64,000 nt of DNA from Rutidosis leptorrhynchoides (taxonomy: Eukaryota; Streptophyta; Magnoliopsida; Asterales; Asteraceae). The notes beneath the pieces are model-generated. The model was not told where the DNA came from. It saw nothing but the letters and a program-made list of their open reading frames with translations, and searched no databases. Made by a program: the position numbers and the translations under genes. The stretch's first letter is position 1; every line of letters starts with the position of its first letter. The stretch covers positions 182,712,501 to 182,776,500 of the forward strand of contig NC_092333.1 of NCBI RefSeq assembly GCF_046630445.1. The letters are read 5' to 3'. This document shows positions 44,144-58,829 of the stretch, piece after piece.

Positions 44144-46354
44144 ATGTCTTTTCTCAGATGGGGAAGCAGAAAGGTAAAGATTTCACCCTTAAAACTCTTT
44201 AAATTTGAATTTTAGTGTTCTTGAGCTAATTTTTACCTAATTTGATTTTGTTAATTTCTAGTGTAACTAGAGTTAAATTGTTAGTATATTATGCATGTAT
44301 AACCTAGATTGATGCTATTTAACATGATTTGAAGCCAAAAACTTCAAAATTTTTAAAAATCTAGGGTTTGTGTTCTTGAGCAATTTGGGGCTTTTTGATA
44401 TAAACAGGTTATGACCGATTTTTGTCATGAATTATTGCTAAATTAAGTAGTGTAACATGTTTAGGTAGATAAATGATCCAAACATTGATCCTAAACATGA
44501 TATTTGAGAATTAAAGTGGACTTTTTAAGTCTAAAATTCATAAACTTGATTAATTTGATATAAATGCCATTTGAAACTTGTTTAGTTGCTAGTAATGATT
44601 ATTTTGACATGATATTTGAGTTGAATGCTTATAAACTTTGTAAACATTTTCATATATGCTTTTTTGAAAAAGTGTAGAATTGATAAAAATATGAAAATGA
44701 GCATGAGTTTAATATGGATTAAACATGTCATTATAATTGTTCCAAGTTGTTATTTTGCTAACACTAATGCATATTTGGATGCACAAATTTTGTGTTTAAT
44801 GTGTTTTGCAGAAATATACCGAATCTGGCGATGCATCATCATCCAGACAACTTGAAAATGAACCACAGCCAGAAATGCAATATGAGCCACAATATGAACC
44901 AGAACCTGAACAGGAACGACAACAAGAACAACAATATCATAATGATCAACACATACCATATTATGATCCGCAACAAGAACATGATAATGCCTACGTACAA
45001 TTTTCGATTCACCCAATAATACAACACCCAACAATTCATGAAGAACAGTTGCATCCCAATTTGAGATTTGATCGAAATTGGAGAGATTACCCGACGTACC
45101 AAAGTAACAAATTTAAACTGGTAACGAAAAATGTAGAAGTACCGAGGGTAATCGATTGGGAGCCTTTACAAAGGGTCCAACTAGCTAACTCAGTTAGGCA
45201 GCATCTGATCCAAAGGTATGGGAACTCTTCTTTTCTCGATTGGAAATGTTTATTCACCATTCGTAGGCTTGTATATAAGGACTGGTGTGTTGAGATTATG
45301 AGTACTATAGCGTTAGATACGGATGTAGTTAGGTTAGACGATAGGAATTTTCTTAGATTTGTACTTGGCCGTAGGATGTACAGAATGTCCATGCTGGACA
45401 TGGCCAGGGCTTTACAGATTTACACTCCTTCTGAATTACTACTACCTAATTGTACAAATTTTGATTTATCATGGTGAAAGGGTAGATAGGAATTTTGACG
45501 CGGACGCCATCTGGAGGGGTATGTCAAATTATAATATTTTTGCGCGGGGAGGAAGACACTCCTATTTAGATATTAACAAAGCCAAGCTTCGTATTATACA
45601 TAGATTTTTAGCTAATTAGATTACACAAAGAGGTAACAACAAGGAGAAAGTGACTCAACACGATTTATTTTACCTTAAGTGTATTCGAAACACTAGAAGC
45701 TTTGTTAATATCCCCTACTGTGTTGGTTTTTATCTGTCTAAAATGGTGGAAGGAATACAGGAAGGGGGAATAATAGGAGGAGGTATTTTTGTTACTCTCA
45801 TTGGAGAGTATTTAGTTGTAGATAGGGATCAAGGGGGTCCACTGATGGTATGTAGGGAACAGGTTGAGACTTTAGGATTACGGGTCTATCACGGTGCAAA
45901 GGTATTAAAGAGCAGATGCAATCAGGCAGTACCATATGAGGGCCGTCATCCGCAGGTAGAGAGAGGTTCATATGAGGAAATGGAGGAACTGGATGACATT
46001 AGGGATGTCATTAGGGAGGCTGTTACGGACGTTTACCAGCGTATAGATGAGGTATAAATGACAAACGAGGCTAGACATAGTCAGTTCGAGCAGTGGCACG
46101 CCGAGAATGTATATGAGCATTCCAGGAAACGACAACATGATAGATGGCACTATCATCAGCATCAGATCATGAGCCAGCTATCACCTCAGGTACCAAATAA
46201 CTACGTACCGACCCGACCTGCTTACTATCCGCCACACTAGCCCGATATGCGACCACCATTTACTCTCTACGACCCTAACCAGGCCTATCAGTACACCTAT
46301 AACCAACCGTGGAACCCGACCGACGACATGAACTGGAACCCCTATCCAGATTGA
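44144..46354 (+). pseudogene. Spliced 3' ORF, unit 1 (exon 44144-44173, intron 44174-44811, exon 44812-46354)
   Basis: A 10-codon first exon (MSFLRWGSRK) ends at donor AAG/GTAAAG. The 638-bp intron ends TTTTGCAG, and the second exon opens in phase 0 with KYTESGDASSSRQ. Then come a Gln/Glu-rich region, a folded-looking domain (RRMYRMSMLDMARALQIYT, GGRHSYLDINKAKLRIIHRF, GGGIFVTLIGEYL) and an acidic and Tyr/Pro-rich tail ending in WNPYPD. A 1-base insertion near 45460 and stops at 45617, 46055 and 46238 break it. The position matches the env-like third ORF of Athila elements, but no membrane segment is seen. The RMSMLDMARALQIYT part resembles the ATHILA ORF-1 family of plant elements, from memory only. 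Confidence 0.72.
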
Positions 46355-48437
46355 TACAGTTCCCGTTGGTGATTTTTATCTTTTATTATTTTTATTTACT
46401 TATGTTTAAAACATATAATATTGTGATACTTTTATGTAATTTTTAATTTTTTTTTATTTTGTTACTAATATTTCATATTTATAATTTGAAAGTGTGATGT
46501 TAAGTCCCATTTCAAATTACCATGCATGTTATTATTTGTATGTATGTATATTGTCAATTGTACACAACAGGGTAAAACAATGAACTTTCAAAGACTGGCA
46601 TTAAGTTAGGAAAAGCTACTAATTTTGACGACAAAACGAAAAACAAATGTGATGTAACAACAAGACGGAATGAACAAATGATGTGCACCATTTATCATTC
46701 AACAAACAAACGCCAATATGTTTGAAAACTTTGGTAAAACTTAATCATTTTTCTACGCTACTCACCCTCAATAATTTAAATTGCTACTGATTTCTTGCAA
46801 ATGAGGGCATTGCAAGATCTTAAGTGTGGGAAGGGGTTAAATTCTTTTGGATTTTTAAATTTTTTGACTTATACACTTGGTTACCATTAAAAATACTAGT
46901 AACGCAGTAGTTGTATTAGAATCTAGTGCTCTCTGATAATAAAGAATAACCCTAGTCTTATATACTGACTACCCAATTCTAGTAAAATTTTTCAAAATTT
47001 TCAACTAAATGAACTCAAAATCATGTTTATACATATTTATGAACGATAAAACTAGGTGTTAACACCGAAATTATTGTTACCTCGGAAAGGACATAAATTG
47101 AGAAACAACCCAAAATGTTAGAATTCATTTAAAATGGAATAGAGGAAAAAAAAGGCAAAGAAAGGAAAATAAAAGCCAAGTGTGGGAAAAATTTACCAAG
47201 TTATTTAAAACATATATTACATATTTTGTACAAATAATTGAAGATACTTTTGTTTTGAACAATATTAATCAGTTTTACCCAGTTTATTATAATATAAATG
47301 GAATTTAAAAGGAAGTAAAGTCTTCCGAGAAAAAGACACGCGCTTCTTGATTTAGGTCAGGAAGTTGTCGTCCAGACCAGTTGTAGATTCTACGAAAAAT
47401 CTTGAAAAGTTTTCTCGAAAATCAGCTGGAAATCCACGGACCTCAGCATCAAACAGGGTCGCCAAGTGGTCAGACTTATCCTAACTATGAGAGGATCTAT
47501 CTCGTACAATGGGGGGGGGGACACCGTGCAAATTAGCTTATAAGACTAATGAATCAGATCTCCAGAAAGGATAATCTCCTTAAAGATCAAAAATCAGCTT
47601 TTAAGACTGATATTACTCAATCCTTGAGATTGACCTTAAAGATTGAGAATTCAAACTCATGGAATTCGATAATATCTAAACTCGAGCTTGAACGAGAAAA
47701 TATTTTGATCAAAATTACAAACCGATTTGTTTTCTGAAACCCTATTTTCTATGCATTCATTACCATTGAACGTAAAATCCTAGGAATTCACCTGGAATTC
47801 ATTAGGTCATCTGAACCAAATTGGGTGTCAACCGTAAGAACGGTGGTTGCATAGCATGGTCAAAGACAGGACCCGGTGCCAGACTGAAAAACTATAGGGT
47901 GATCTTTACTATTGCTCCTACAAAGGATAGTAATTGCATCCGACATGATATAGACCATAATCAAAAGCATGTCACGGGACATTGCCTTAACAGTTGCTTG
48001 TTCAACGCTTTCCTTTACAACCGGACAGTAGTTTACCGAAAGGTAATATAAGGAGCAAGTAAACTGAATGTGTTGCTTTCCCAATACAAGGTTAGTAAGT
48101 GGGTGACACAAAACCATAAGTTTTGCGCTAAAATTTTCAAATCTGAAACCCACAAAACCCACAAAAACATTTTGCAAACACCGGTGAAGGGTTATTCCGA
48201 AAAACTTGTCTAGGCTAAAATCTAGATTGAATTTTCAAAAAGATCAAATGTTTTCATAAAGATTCAATTTCCTAAAGGATCTAAATTTTTATAGTCATGT
48301 GGGACTGTAAACCACAACGTTACTATCATTGTTTATACCGCCGTATTAAAATCACTGATGTACAAAGTGTGAAGAATAAAGAAGTGATTCTTGTATATTT
48401 ATTTCAAGACTATATTGCTTGAGGACAAGCAACGCTC
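46355..48437 (+). other. Unit 1 3' non-coding region
   Basis: About 2.1 kb shared with element A (24541-26608) and unit 2 (58830-60895). It has one ACTAGGT / ACCGAAATT motif (47050-47081), two polypurine-like AAGTGTGGGAA boxes (46821, 47180), a G9 run (47512-47520), and the hairpin TTGCTTG-AGGA-CAAGCAA (48415-48432). No conserved ORF. Confidence 0.8.
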
Positions 48438-48452
48438 AAGTATGAGAATATT
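48438..48452 (+). other. Polypurine tract, unit 1 (mutated)
   Basis: AAGTATGAGAATATT before the D LTR; two G-to-A-type changes compared with 60896-60910. Confidence 0.7.
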
Positions 48453-50549
<2,097 letters not shown>

Positions 50550-53500
50550 GTTTCATACATGAACCAAAGGCTTGGAAATAATTATCAGAATATTTATCAA
50601 CCGCCAAGACCAAACTACAATCAAAATCAGAATTATAACCGAAATATTCCATACAACAACCAACAAGGTTCTAGCAATCAACAAGTATCTAACAATACTT
50701 ACAACCAACAAAGACCTATTTTTCAAAATAAACCACCACAAACCGATGATAAAAAGCCAAATTTAGAAGACATGATGTCGAAGCTAGTTGAATCTCAAGC
50801 TCAATTTTTCACATCTCAGAAACAAACCAATGAACAAAATGCTCAAGCATTTAGAAATCAACAAGCTTCTATTCAAAATATGAAACAAGAAGTAAGCAAC
50901 CTAGCAAGGTTGATAGGTGAAAGAAAATCGGGAAGTTTACCTAACGATACAAATGCTAACCCCCGAAATGAAACAGCTAAAGCCATTACCACGAGAAGTG
51001 GTATTACACTTAAACCACCTGAAATACCTGAAATTTCTGATGACTCTATTCTTACTCCACAAGAACCACAATCTGAGCAAGAAAAGGAAAAAGAACCGGT
51101 AGTTGAAAAGGTTAATGAAGATAACACAGTCAAGGCAAAATCTTATGTTAAACCATACCAACCACCGCTTCCTTACCCGAGTAAAATGAGAAAAGAAAGA
51201 CTTGAAGCCGAACAATCCAAATTCTTGGATATGTTTAAACAAATAAATGTAAATCTTCCTTTCATTGATGTAATTTCAGGAATGCCTAGGTATGGCAAAT
51301 TCTTGAAAGATCTAATCACAAATAGAAAGAAAATGGAAGAACTCTCGGCTGTTACTATGAGTGCTAATTGTTCTGCAGTGCTGTTGAATAAGCTACCAGA
51401 AAAAATTTCAGATCCAGGAAGTTTCACAATTCCATATTTTTTGGGAAGTCTTAGTTCAATAGAAGCATTGGCAGACTTAGGTGCTAGTATAAATTTAATG
51501 CCGTATTCATTACACGCTAAACTAGACCTCGGAGAATTGAAACCAACAAGAATAAGTATACAACTAGCCGATCGATCGGTAAAATATCCTAGAGGGATAA
51601 TGGAAAACATGCTAGTTAAAGTTGGTACTTTAGTATTTCCAGTAGATTTTGTTATTCTGAACATGGAAGAAGATTCTCGAGTTCCTCTTATATTAGGAAG
51701 ACCATTCTTAAACACGGCTAAAGCAATAATAGACGTGTTCAGTAAGAAACTGACCCTAAGTATAGAGGACGAGAGTGTTACCTTTTCTGTTGGTAGAGCC
51801 ATGCAACAACCACAATCTGCAGATGATACATGTTATTACATTCAAACTATAGATTCACATGCAGAATTGTTAGAAGAATTTCCAGAATTACAAGGAACAG
51901 GAGAATGTTCTTTAGGAGAAGGAACTGAACCAATTGATGAAGCTGAAATTTTAGCTACACTCATGGCTAATTAATACGAACCAACAACAGAAGAACTTCA
52001 AATGCTAAAAGAGGAAGACAGATATCGATACAAATGATCGATAGAAGAACCACCGACATTAGAGTTAAAGCCACTTCCAAACCATTTAGAATACGCTTAT
52101 TTACATGGTGAATCTGAATTACCTGTAATAATATCGTCTTCTCTTACAGAAAATGAAAAATCTCAACTCATTTCTGTGTTAAAAGCTCATAAACCAGCTA
52201 TTGCATGGAAGATTCATGACATTAAAGGTATAAGTCCTTCGCATTGCACACATAAAATCCTTATAGGAGAAGGTCATAAAACTTATGTGCAACGCCTACG
52301 AAGACTAAATCCAAATATGAAAGATGTTGTTAAGAAAGAAATTATTAAACTGCTAGATGCAGGTTTAATTTATCCAATCTCTGATAGTACATGGATAAGC
52401 CCAGTTCAATGCGTACCTAAGAAGGGTGGCATGACTGTCATCACAAATGAAAAAAATGAGCTTATTCCTACTAGGACTGTAACAGGATGGCGTGTTTGTA
52501 TTGATTATAGAAAATTAAATGACGCCACCAGAAAAGATCACTTTCCCTTACCTTTCATTGATCAAATGTTGGAAAGGTTAGCCGGAAACAGTTACTATTG
52601 TTTTCTTGACGGTTTCTCCGGATACTTTCAAATTCCAATCGCACCCGAAGACCAAGAGAAAACTACATTCACATGCCTTTATGGTACTTTTCCTTACAAA
52701 CGCATGCCATTTGGACTTTGCAACGCCCCTGCAACCTTTCAAAGGTGCATGATGGTGATTTTTCACGACATGATAGAAGAGTGCATGGAAGTTTTCATGG
52801 ATGACTTTTCAGTCTTCGGTGATACTTTTGAAACATGTCTAGTTAATCTTGAATGAATGCTTATTAGATGCGAGCAATCAAATCTAGTTCTTAACTGGGA
52901 GAAATGTCATTCCATGGTTAAAGAAGGCATCGTTCTTGGTCATAAAATTTCAAAGGAAGGAATTGAAGTGGATAGAGCTAAAGTAGATGTAATTACTAAA
53001 CTTCCACATCCCACCAATGTTAGAGGAGTTAGGAGTTTTCTAGGGCATGCCGATTTTTACCGACGTTTCATTAAAGATTTTTCTAAAATTATCACTCCTA
53101 TGAATAAACTCCTAGAAAAGGATGCTCCATTCATCTTTTCGGATGAATGCATCAAATCTTTTAATATTCTTAAAGAAAAACTCACTAATGCGCCTATCAT
53201 GATAACTCCAAATTGGAATCTACCACTTGAACTCATGTGCGATGCAAGTGATTTTGCAATGGGAGCCGTTTTAGGACAAAGGATTGAAAAATGTTTTCAA
53301 CCTATCTATTACGCTAGTAAGACATTACAAGGAGCACAAACGAATTACACAACTACTGAAAAAGAACTCCTTGCTATTGTCTTTGCTTTTGACAAATTTC
53401 GTTCATATCTCGGTCTAGCTAAAACGGTGGTCTATACCGACCATTCTGCTCTTAGATACCTATTTTCAAAACAAGATGCAAACCACGATTAATCCGTTGG

Positions 53501-54967
53501 ATCTTACTCTTACAAGAGTTCGATATTGAAATCCGAGACAAAAAGGGAGCAGAAAATCTCGCCGCTTATCATCTTTCTCGTCTTGAAAATCTCGAATTAG
53601 AAGTTCTAAATGAATCGGCCATTCAAGATAACTTTCCTGATGAATATCTATTGAAGATCGATTATAATGAAATTCCATGGTTTGCAGACTATGCAAACTA
53701 CTTAGTATGTGGATTCCTTGAAAAAGGGTTGTCATACTAAAAACGAAAGAAATTCTTTAGTGATATAAAACACTATTTTTGGGAAGATCCACATTTGTTT
53801 AAAAGTTGTCCCGATGGAATAATATGCCGATGTGTATTTGGAGATGAAGCTAGTCAAATCTTAAACTATTGTCACACAGGACCAACAGGAGGGCATTATG
53901 GGCCTCAACTCACAGTAAGAAAAGTTTATGACGCTGGATTTTATTGGCCTACAATTTTCAAAGACGCACACCTTCTTTGTAAATCCTGTGATGCATGTCA
54001 AAGGGCCGGAAAAATAAGTCAACGTGATGAAATGCCACAAAATGTCATTCAAGTATGTGAAGTATTTGACGTTTGGGGTATTGACTTTATGGGTCCATTT
54101 CTAAAATCTCATAATAATATCTATATTCTCGTTTCCATTGATTATGTATCTAAATGGGCGGAAGCACAAGCTCTCCCAACTAACGATGCACGAGTTGTAG
54201 TCAACTTCTTAAAACGTCTTTTTGCTAGGTTCGGAACACCGAACACTTTAATAAGTGATCGAGGAACTCATTTTTGTAATAATCAACTTGAGAAAGTTCT
54301 CAAAAGATATGGATTAACTCATAAAATCTCAACCGCTTATCATCCACAAACAAGTATAAAAGTTGAAAATACCAACCGAGCTTTAAAACGTATTCTAGAG
54401 AAAATCGTAGGATCGAATCCGAAGGAATGGTCCATGAAATTGGAGGATGCACTCTGGGCTTTTAGAACAACTTACAAAACTCCAATTGGAACCACACCTT
54501 TTAAACTTGTTTACGGAAAAGCATGTCACCTTCCAGTAGAAATTAAGCACAAAGCATTTTTGGCTTTGAAGACATGTAATCTTGATTAGCATGAAGCCGG
54601 ACGTCTACGGTTAAGTCAACTAAACAAATTAGAAGAATTAAGAAATGAAGCATACGAAAATTCGTTAATCTATAAAGAAAGAACGAAGAAATGGCATGAT
54701 AAAAGAATCAGAAGTTCAAAAGAATTTAAAGAAGGAGACAAAATTCTTCTTTTCAATTCACGATTCAAGCTATTTTCTGGAAAATTGAAATCAAGATGGT
54801 CTGGACCATTCATAGTGAAAAGAGTTTTCCCGTACGAAACAGTAGAATTAATAAATTCAAATGGGGTTGAATTTAAAGTTAATGGTCACAGAGTTAAACA
54901 TTACATAGATAATCCAATGGAAGTTGAAAATGAAGTTAATCACAATTTCGACACCACAGCTAACTAA
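50550..54967 (+). pseudogene. Element B unit 2: gag 3' part and pol with RT present
   Basis: One frame from 50550 through gag end, protease (DLGAS about 51475; [10 protein letters not shown]), RT and RNase H, cut by stops at 51972, 52034 and 52854. RT has FLDGFSGYFQI, PFGLCNAPATFQ and FMDDFSVFG (FMDD at 52794-52805), typical of Athila/Tat. RNase H has MCDASDFAMGAVLG and [11 protein letters not shown] 1-base deletion near 53479 shifts the frame. Integrase then runs to 54967 with stops at 53738 and 54586; it has [25 protein letters not shown] and LISDRGTHF, but [13 protein letters not shown], with IK in place of GQ. It ends [11 protein letters not shown]. It lacks the second protease of unit 1. 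At least five lesions make it inactive. Confidence 0.9.
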
Positions 54968-55132
54968 GTGTAGGAAGATTCGAATCTTTTAAGGGTAATA
55001 TGTATTTTTGTTAGATATTCTGGTTTCGTGTAGTTTCCGAGAATGGAATCCGAATGGTCATTCCCTAGCAGATCCTAAAGAACTAGTCTTCTCCCTCCAT
55101 TCTGAATTTTTATTTCTTTTAGGTTTTACGAG

Positions 55133-55549
55133 ATGAAGAATTTCTTTGATCTGAACCGTGGTCTACTACTACACGCTATGATTACTAAACGTAATAATAA
55201 CATCTTCCCGAGTGAACTGGTATCATTCATAAGAGGCAAAATGGACGAAGTAAGGAAAGAACTCAGGAAAGATCATCATAAGACACATTTTGGTAAAGGA
55301 AAATCAAAATTCGCAACAAAAAAAAGAGAACGACACCTTGAAAGATGTCATAAATGCGGAAAATGGTTACACGAAGGTAAATGTTCAAACAATCAAACAT
55401 ATTCAAATACCGAATTTGTTACTTTATGCAGAGAAGGACCGTTCATATGTTTAGAAGAAAAGTTATTGAAGAATCGAGGTTACACTTATGTAGCTATGGA
55501 AAACCAAATCACACGACTCTCCTATGAGTCAACTAAAGCAGGTCTCTGA
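55133..55549 (+). CDS. Small zinc-knuckle ORF, unit 2 (138 aa)
   Basis: Same length and start as the unit 1 copy. It keeps CHKCGKW-HEGKC, with Ser to Leu next to the His, and both Cys of LCREGPFICLEE. It is the only frame longer than 100 codons that is open in both units. It is flanked by a T-rich acceptor (TTTCTTTTAG ending 55122) and a donor CAG/GTAAGT (55565/55566). Whether it is expressed cannot be seen. Confidence 0.7.
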   Translation: MKNFFDLNRGLLLHAMITKRNNNIFPSELVSFIRGKMDEVRKELRKDHHKTHFGKGKSKFATKKRERHLERCHKCGKWLHEGKCSNNQTYSNTEFVTLCREGPFICLEEKLLKNRGYTYVAMENQITRLSYESTKAGL

Positions 55550-56436
55550 GAATTATATCTCACAGGTAAGTATGTACAGTTTTTATTTGTTTTTATTTAT
55601 TGCTTTTAACCTTTTGATAATAAACGCTGAATCGTTCGCTATAAAGTATTAAATTGATATTCAATAAAATTAGGTATGCGAAACCGAAATTATTGATATC
55701 ATACAAAAATTTATTACATCACTGCGAAATTTACCGTTTATTCATAAGGTATAAATATCTTTAATCAATCAATCCAAAATATTTCAAAAATTCGTCAGGA
55801 GTAAAACTAGGTAATATAGCCAAAATTACTTTACCCAAAAGAGGGGCGTATATTTTTGATAATATTTGATTGATTAAAGTGGGATAAAAGACCAAAAAGA
55901 TTTTTAATTTTTATTTTTACCTTGTTTTTAAAATTAATATATAAATACTAAAGTATTATTGTAAAATTTTAAAACTATTATATAATTATAATATTTTAAA
56001 GGAAAGTTTGTAAAATTTATGTAGATAAATATTAATAATATTTATATGAAATTTTATGCATTTTAAATTTAAGTTTGGTGTGAATTTAAAAACAAAAATG
56101 TACTTTACTTCATCAAGTTAAAAATTGATTATAAAATTCTTCGTGAGTTGAAGACTAGGTCGTTGAACCGAAATTGCTTTACCCAAGGGCGGGACGAGAA
56201 ATTTTGCTATCATTGTTTTAATTTTATTGATTTAAAGTATGCTAAAAACTTTAAAAAACCCAAAAATCTTTGCTTTTAAAACAGCGCTTTAAAATGACAA
56301 ATTTTAAAAAAATTTCGAGAGACGAACTAGGTCGACGTACCGAAACGCCCTCATTCTTAAAAGAAACAAAATTTTAATTAATTTAATTTTTGTTTTATTA
56401 GTCAAAGGTTTTTATAAAAAAAAAAGGGTCAGGACC
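55550..56436 (+). other. Unit 2 non-coding spacer with dispersed motif
   Basis: Four motif copies at 55670-55692, 55805-55835, 56153-56184 and 56325-56350, in the same order as in unit 1, in otherwise AT-rich DNA. No ORF. Confidence 0.8.
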
Positions 56437-56484
56437 CCATGCTATCGAATGGGATATATCCTACACAGCCATGCGATCACATGG
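56437..56484 (+). promoter_or_regulatory. Candidate internal promoter, unit 2 (degenerate)
   Basis: CCATGCTATCGAATGG (56437-56452) and CCATGCGATCACATGG (56469-56484), a true pair 16 bp apart. The TATA text of unit 1 is lost here (ACACATACACG near 56550). Confidence 0.5.
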
Positions 56485-56639
56485 CTTAAAAAAACTGGAC
56501 AGAACAAAAAGAGCAGCTCGCTGCTTCTGTCTTCCCACTTCAACACACACACATACACGAATACCCTCCCAAATCCTCTCTAAAATCATCATTTTTTCAC
56601 CAAAATTCACCAATTTTCTTGCAATAATCCGCTATAATC

Positions 56640-58829
56640 ATGTCTTTTCTCAGATGGGGAAGCAGGAAGGTAAAAATTTCACCCCTAAACTCATAAATTT
56701 CTTACTTTTTGTGATAATTTTAATTAATTGCAATAATTTGATTTTGATAATTTCTAGTGTAATTATAGTTAAATTGTTAGTATATTATGCATGTATAACC
56801 TAGATTGATGCTATTTGTCATGATTTGAAGCCTTAAACTTCAAAAAAATTAGAAATCTAGGGTTTGTGTTCTTGAGCAATTTGGGGCTTTTTGATATAAA
56901 TAGGTAATGGCCGATTTTTGTTATGAATTAGTGCTAAATTAAGTAGTGTAACATGTTTAGGTAGCTAAATGATCCAAACTTTGATCTTAAACATTATTTT
57001 TGAGAATTAAAGTGGACTTTTTAAGTCTAAAATTCATGAACTTGATTAATTTGATATAAATGCTATTTGAAACTTGTTTAATTTCTAGTAATGATTATTT
57101 TGACATGTTATTTGAGTTGAATACTTATGAACTTTGTAAACATTTTCATATATGCTTATTTGAAAAAGTGTAGAATTGATAAAAATATGAAAATGGGTAT
57201 AAGTTTAATATGGATTAAACATGTTATTGTAATTGTTTTAATTTATTATTTTGCTAACACTAATGCATATTTGGATGCACAAATTTTGTGTTTAATGTTT
57301 TGCAGAGAAATACAGATACGGACGGTGCATCATCGTCTAGGCAACCTGATCCGGAACCACAGCCAGAGATGCAATATCACGAACCTGAACAACAACCTGA
57401 ACAACAACAACATTATGATCAACATGTGCCATACTATGAGCCAGAGCCACAATTTTTTATTGCCTACGTAGTATTTCCCGTTCACCATATAATAGAACAC
57501 CCAACAATTCATGAAGAACAGTTGCATCCCAATTTAAGATTTGATAGAAGTTGAAGAGATTACCCGACGTACCAAAGTAACAAATTTAAGCTTTGGACCA
57601 AAAATGTAGAAGTACCAAGGGTAATAGATTGGGAGCCTTTGGAAAGGGTCCACCTAGCTAACCCAGTTAGGCAGCATCTAATCCAAAGGTATGGCAGCTC
57701 TTCTTTTTCCGATTGGGAACGTTTATTTACCACTCGTAGGCCTATATATAAAGAGTGGTGTGTTGAGCTAATGAGTACTATAGCTTTTAATAAGGATGTA
57801 GATAGGTTAGACGATAAGAGTTTTCTTAGATTTTTACTTGGCCGTAGGATGTACAGGATGTCCATGCTGGACATGGCCAGGGCTTTACAGATTTACACTC
57901 CCACTGAATTACTATCACCGGATTATACAAATTTGATTTATCATGGTGAGCGGGTAGATAGAAATTTTGACGCTAACGCCATCTGGAGGCGTATGTCAAA
58001 TTTTAATGTGTTTACGCGGGGAGGAAGACACTCCTATTTAGATATTAATAAAGCCGAGCTTCGTATAATACATAGATTCTTAGCAAACTCGATTACACAA
58101 AGAGGTAACAACAAGGAGAAAATGACCTTACATGATTTATTTTACCTTAAGTGCATTCGAGACACTAGAAGCTTTGTTAATATCCCCTACTGTGTTGTTT
58201 TTTATCTGTCCAAAATGGTGGAAGGTATACAGGAAGGGGAAATAATAGGAGGAGGTATTTTTGTTACTCTCATTGGAGAGTATTTAGGTGTAGATAGGGA
58301 ACAAGGGGGTCCAATGATGATGGTTAGGGAACAAGACGAGACTTTAGGTTTGCAAATCTATCAAGGTGCAAAGGTATTGACTAGGAGACGCAATTAGGCA
58401 ATACCATATCAGGGCCGCCATCCACAGGTAGAGAGGGGTTCGGATGAGGAGATGGAGGAAGTGGATGACATTAGGGATGTCATTAGGGATAGTGCTAATG
58501 ACGTTTTCCAGCATATAGATGAGGTAGAAATGACTAACGAGGATAGGCATCGTCGGTATGAGCAGTGGCAAGCCGCGAATGAGTATGAGACTTCCAGGTG
58601 ACGCCAACACAATCGCTGGCAAGTTCATCAGCACCAAATCATGAGCCAGCTATCATATCAGGTACCGAATAACTACATCCCGACTGGGCCTGCTTACTAT
58701 CCACCGCATCAGCCCGACATGCGACCACCCTATGACCTGTACGACCCCAATCAAGCCTACCAAAACACCTATCACCAACCATGGAACCCGAGCGATCATA
58801 TGAACTGGAACCCCTATCCAAATCAATAG
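56640..58829 (+). pseudogene. Spliced 3' ORF, unit 2 (exon 56640-56669, intron 56670-57305, exon 57306-58829)
   Basis: Same gene structure as unit 1: first exon MSFLRWGSRK, donor AAG/GTAAAA, intron of 636 bp ending TTTTGCAG, second exon in phase 0 (RNTDTDGASSSRQ). The second exon is one frame of 508 codons with three stops (57552, 58395, 58600) and no frameshift, so it is better preserved than unit 1. It has a Glu/Gln/Pro-rich N-terminus, a conserved central domain (about residues 100-370) and a Tyr/Pro-rich C-terminus (PTGPAYYPPHQPDMRPPYD). No signal peptide or membrane helix is evident, so a classical envelope role is not supported. Function unknown. Confidence 0.75.

Noticed and set aside
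43963-44202. 79-codon frame over the internal promoter
   Set aside because: It overlaps the TATA box and first exon in another frame and is not matched in unit 2; the spliced reading is better supported.
44144-46354. Calling the 3' ORF an envelope gene
   Set aside because: Position fits, but no signal peptide, membrane segment or cleavage motif is visible.
47821-48177. Short frames on both strands, also at 25869 and 60349, in the 3' non-coding regions
   Set aside because: Homologous copies differ in frame and length and show no protein-like constraint.
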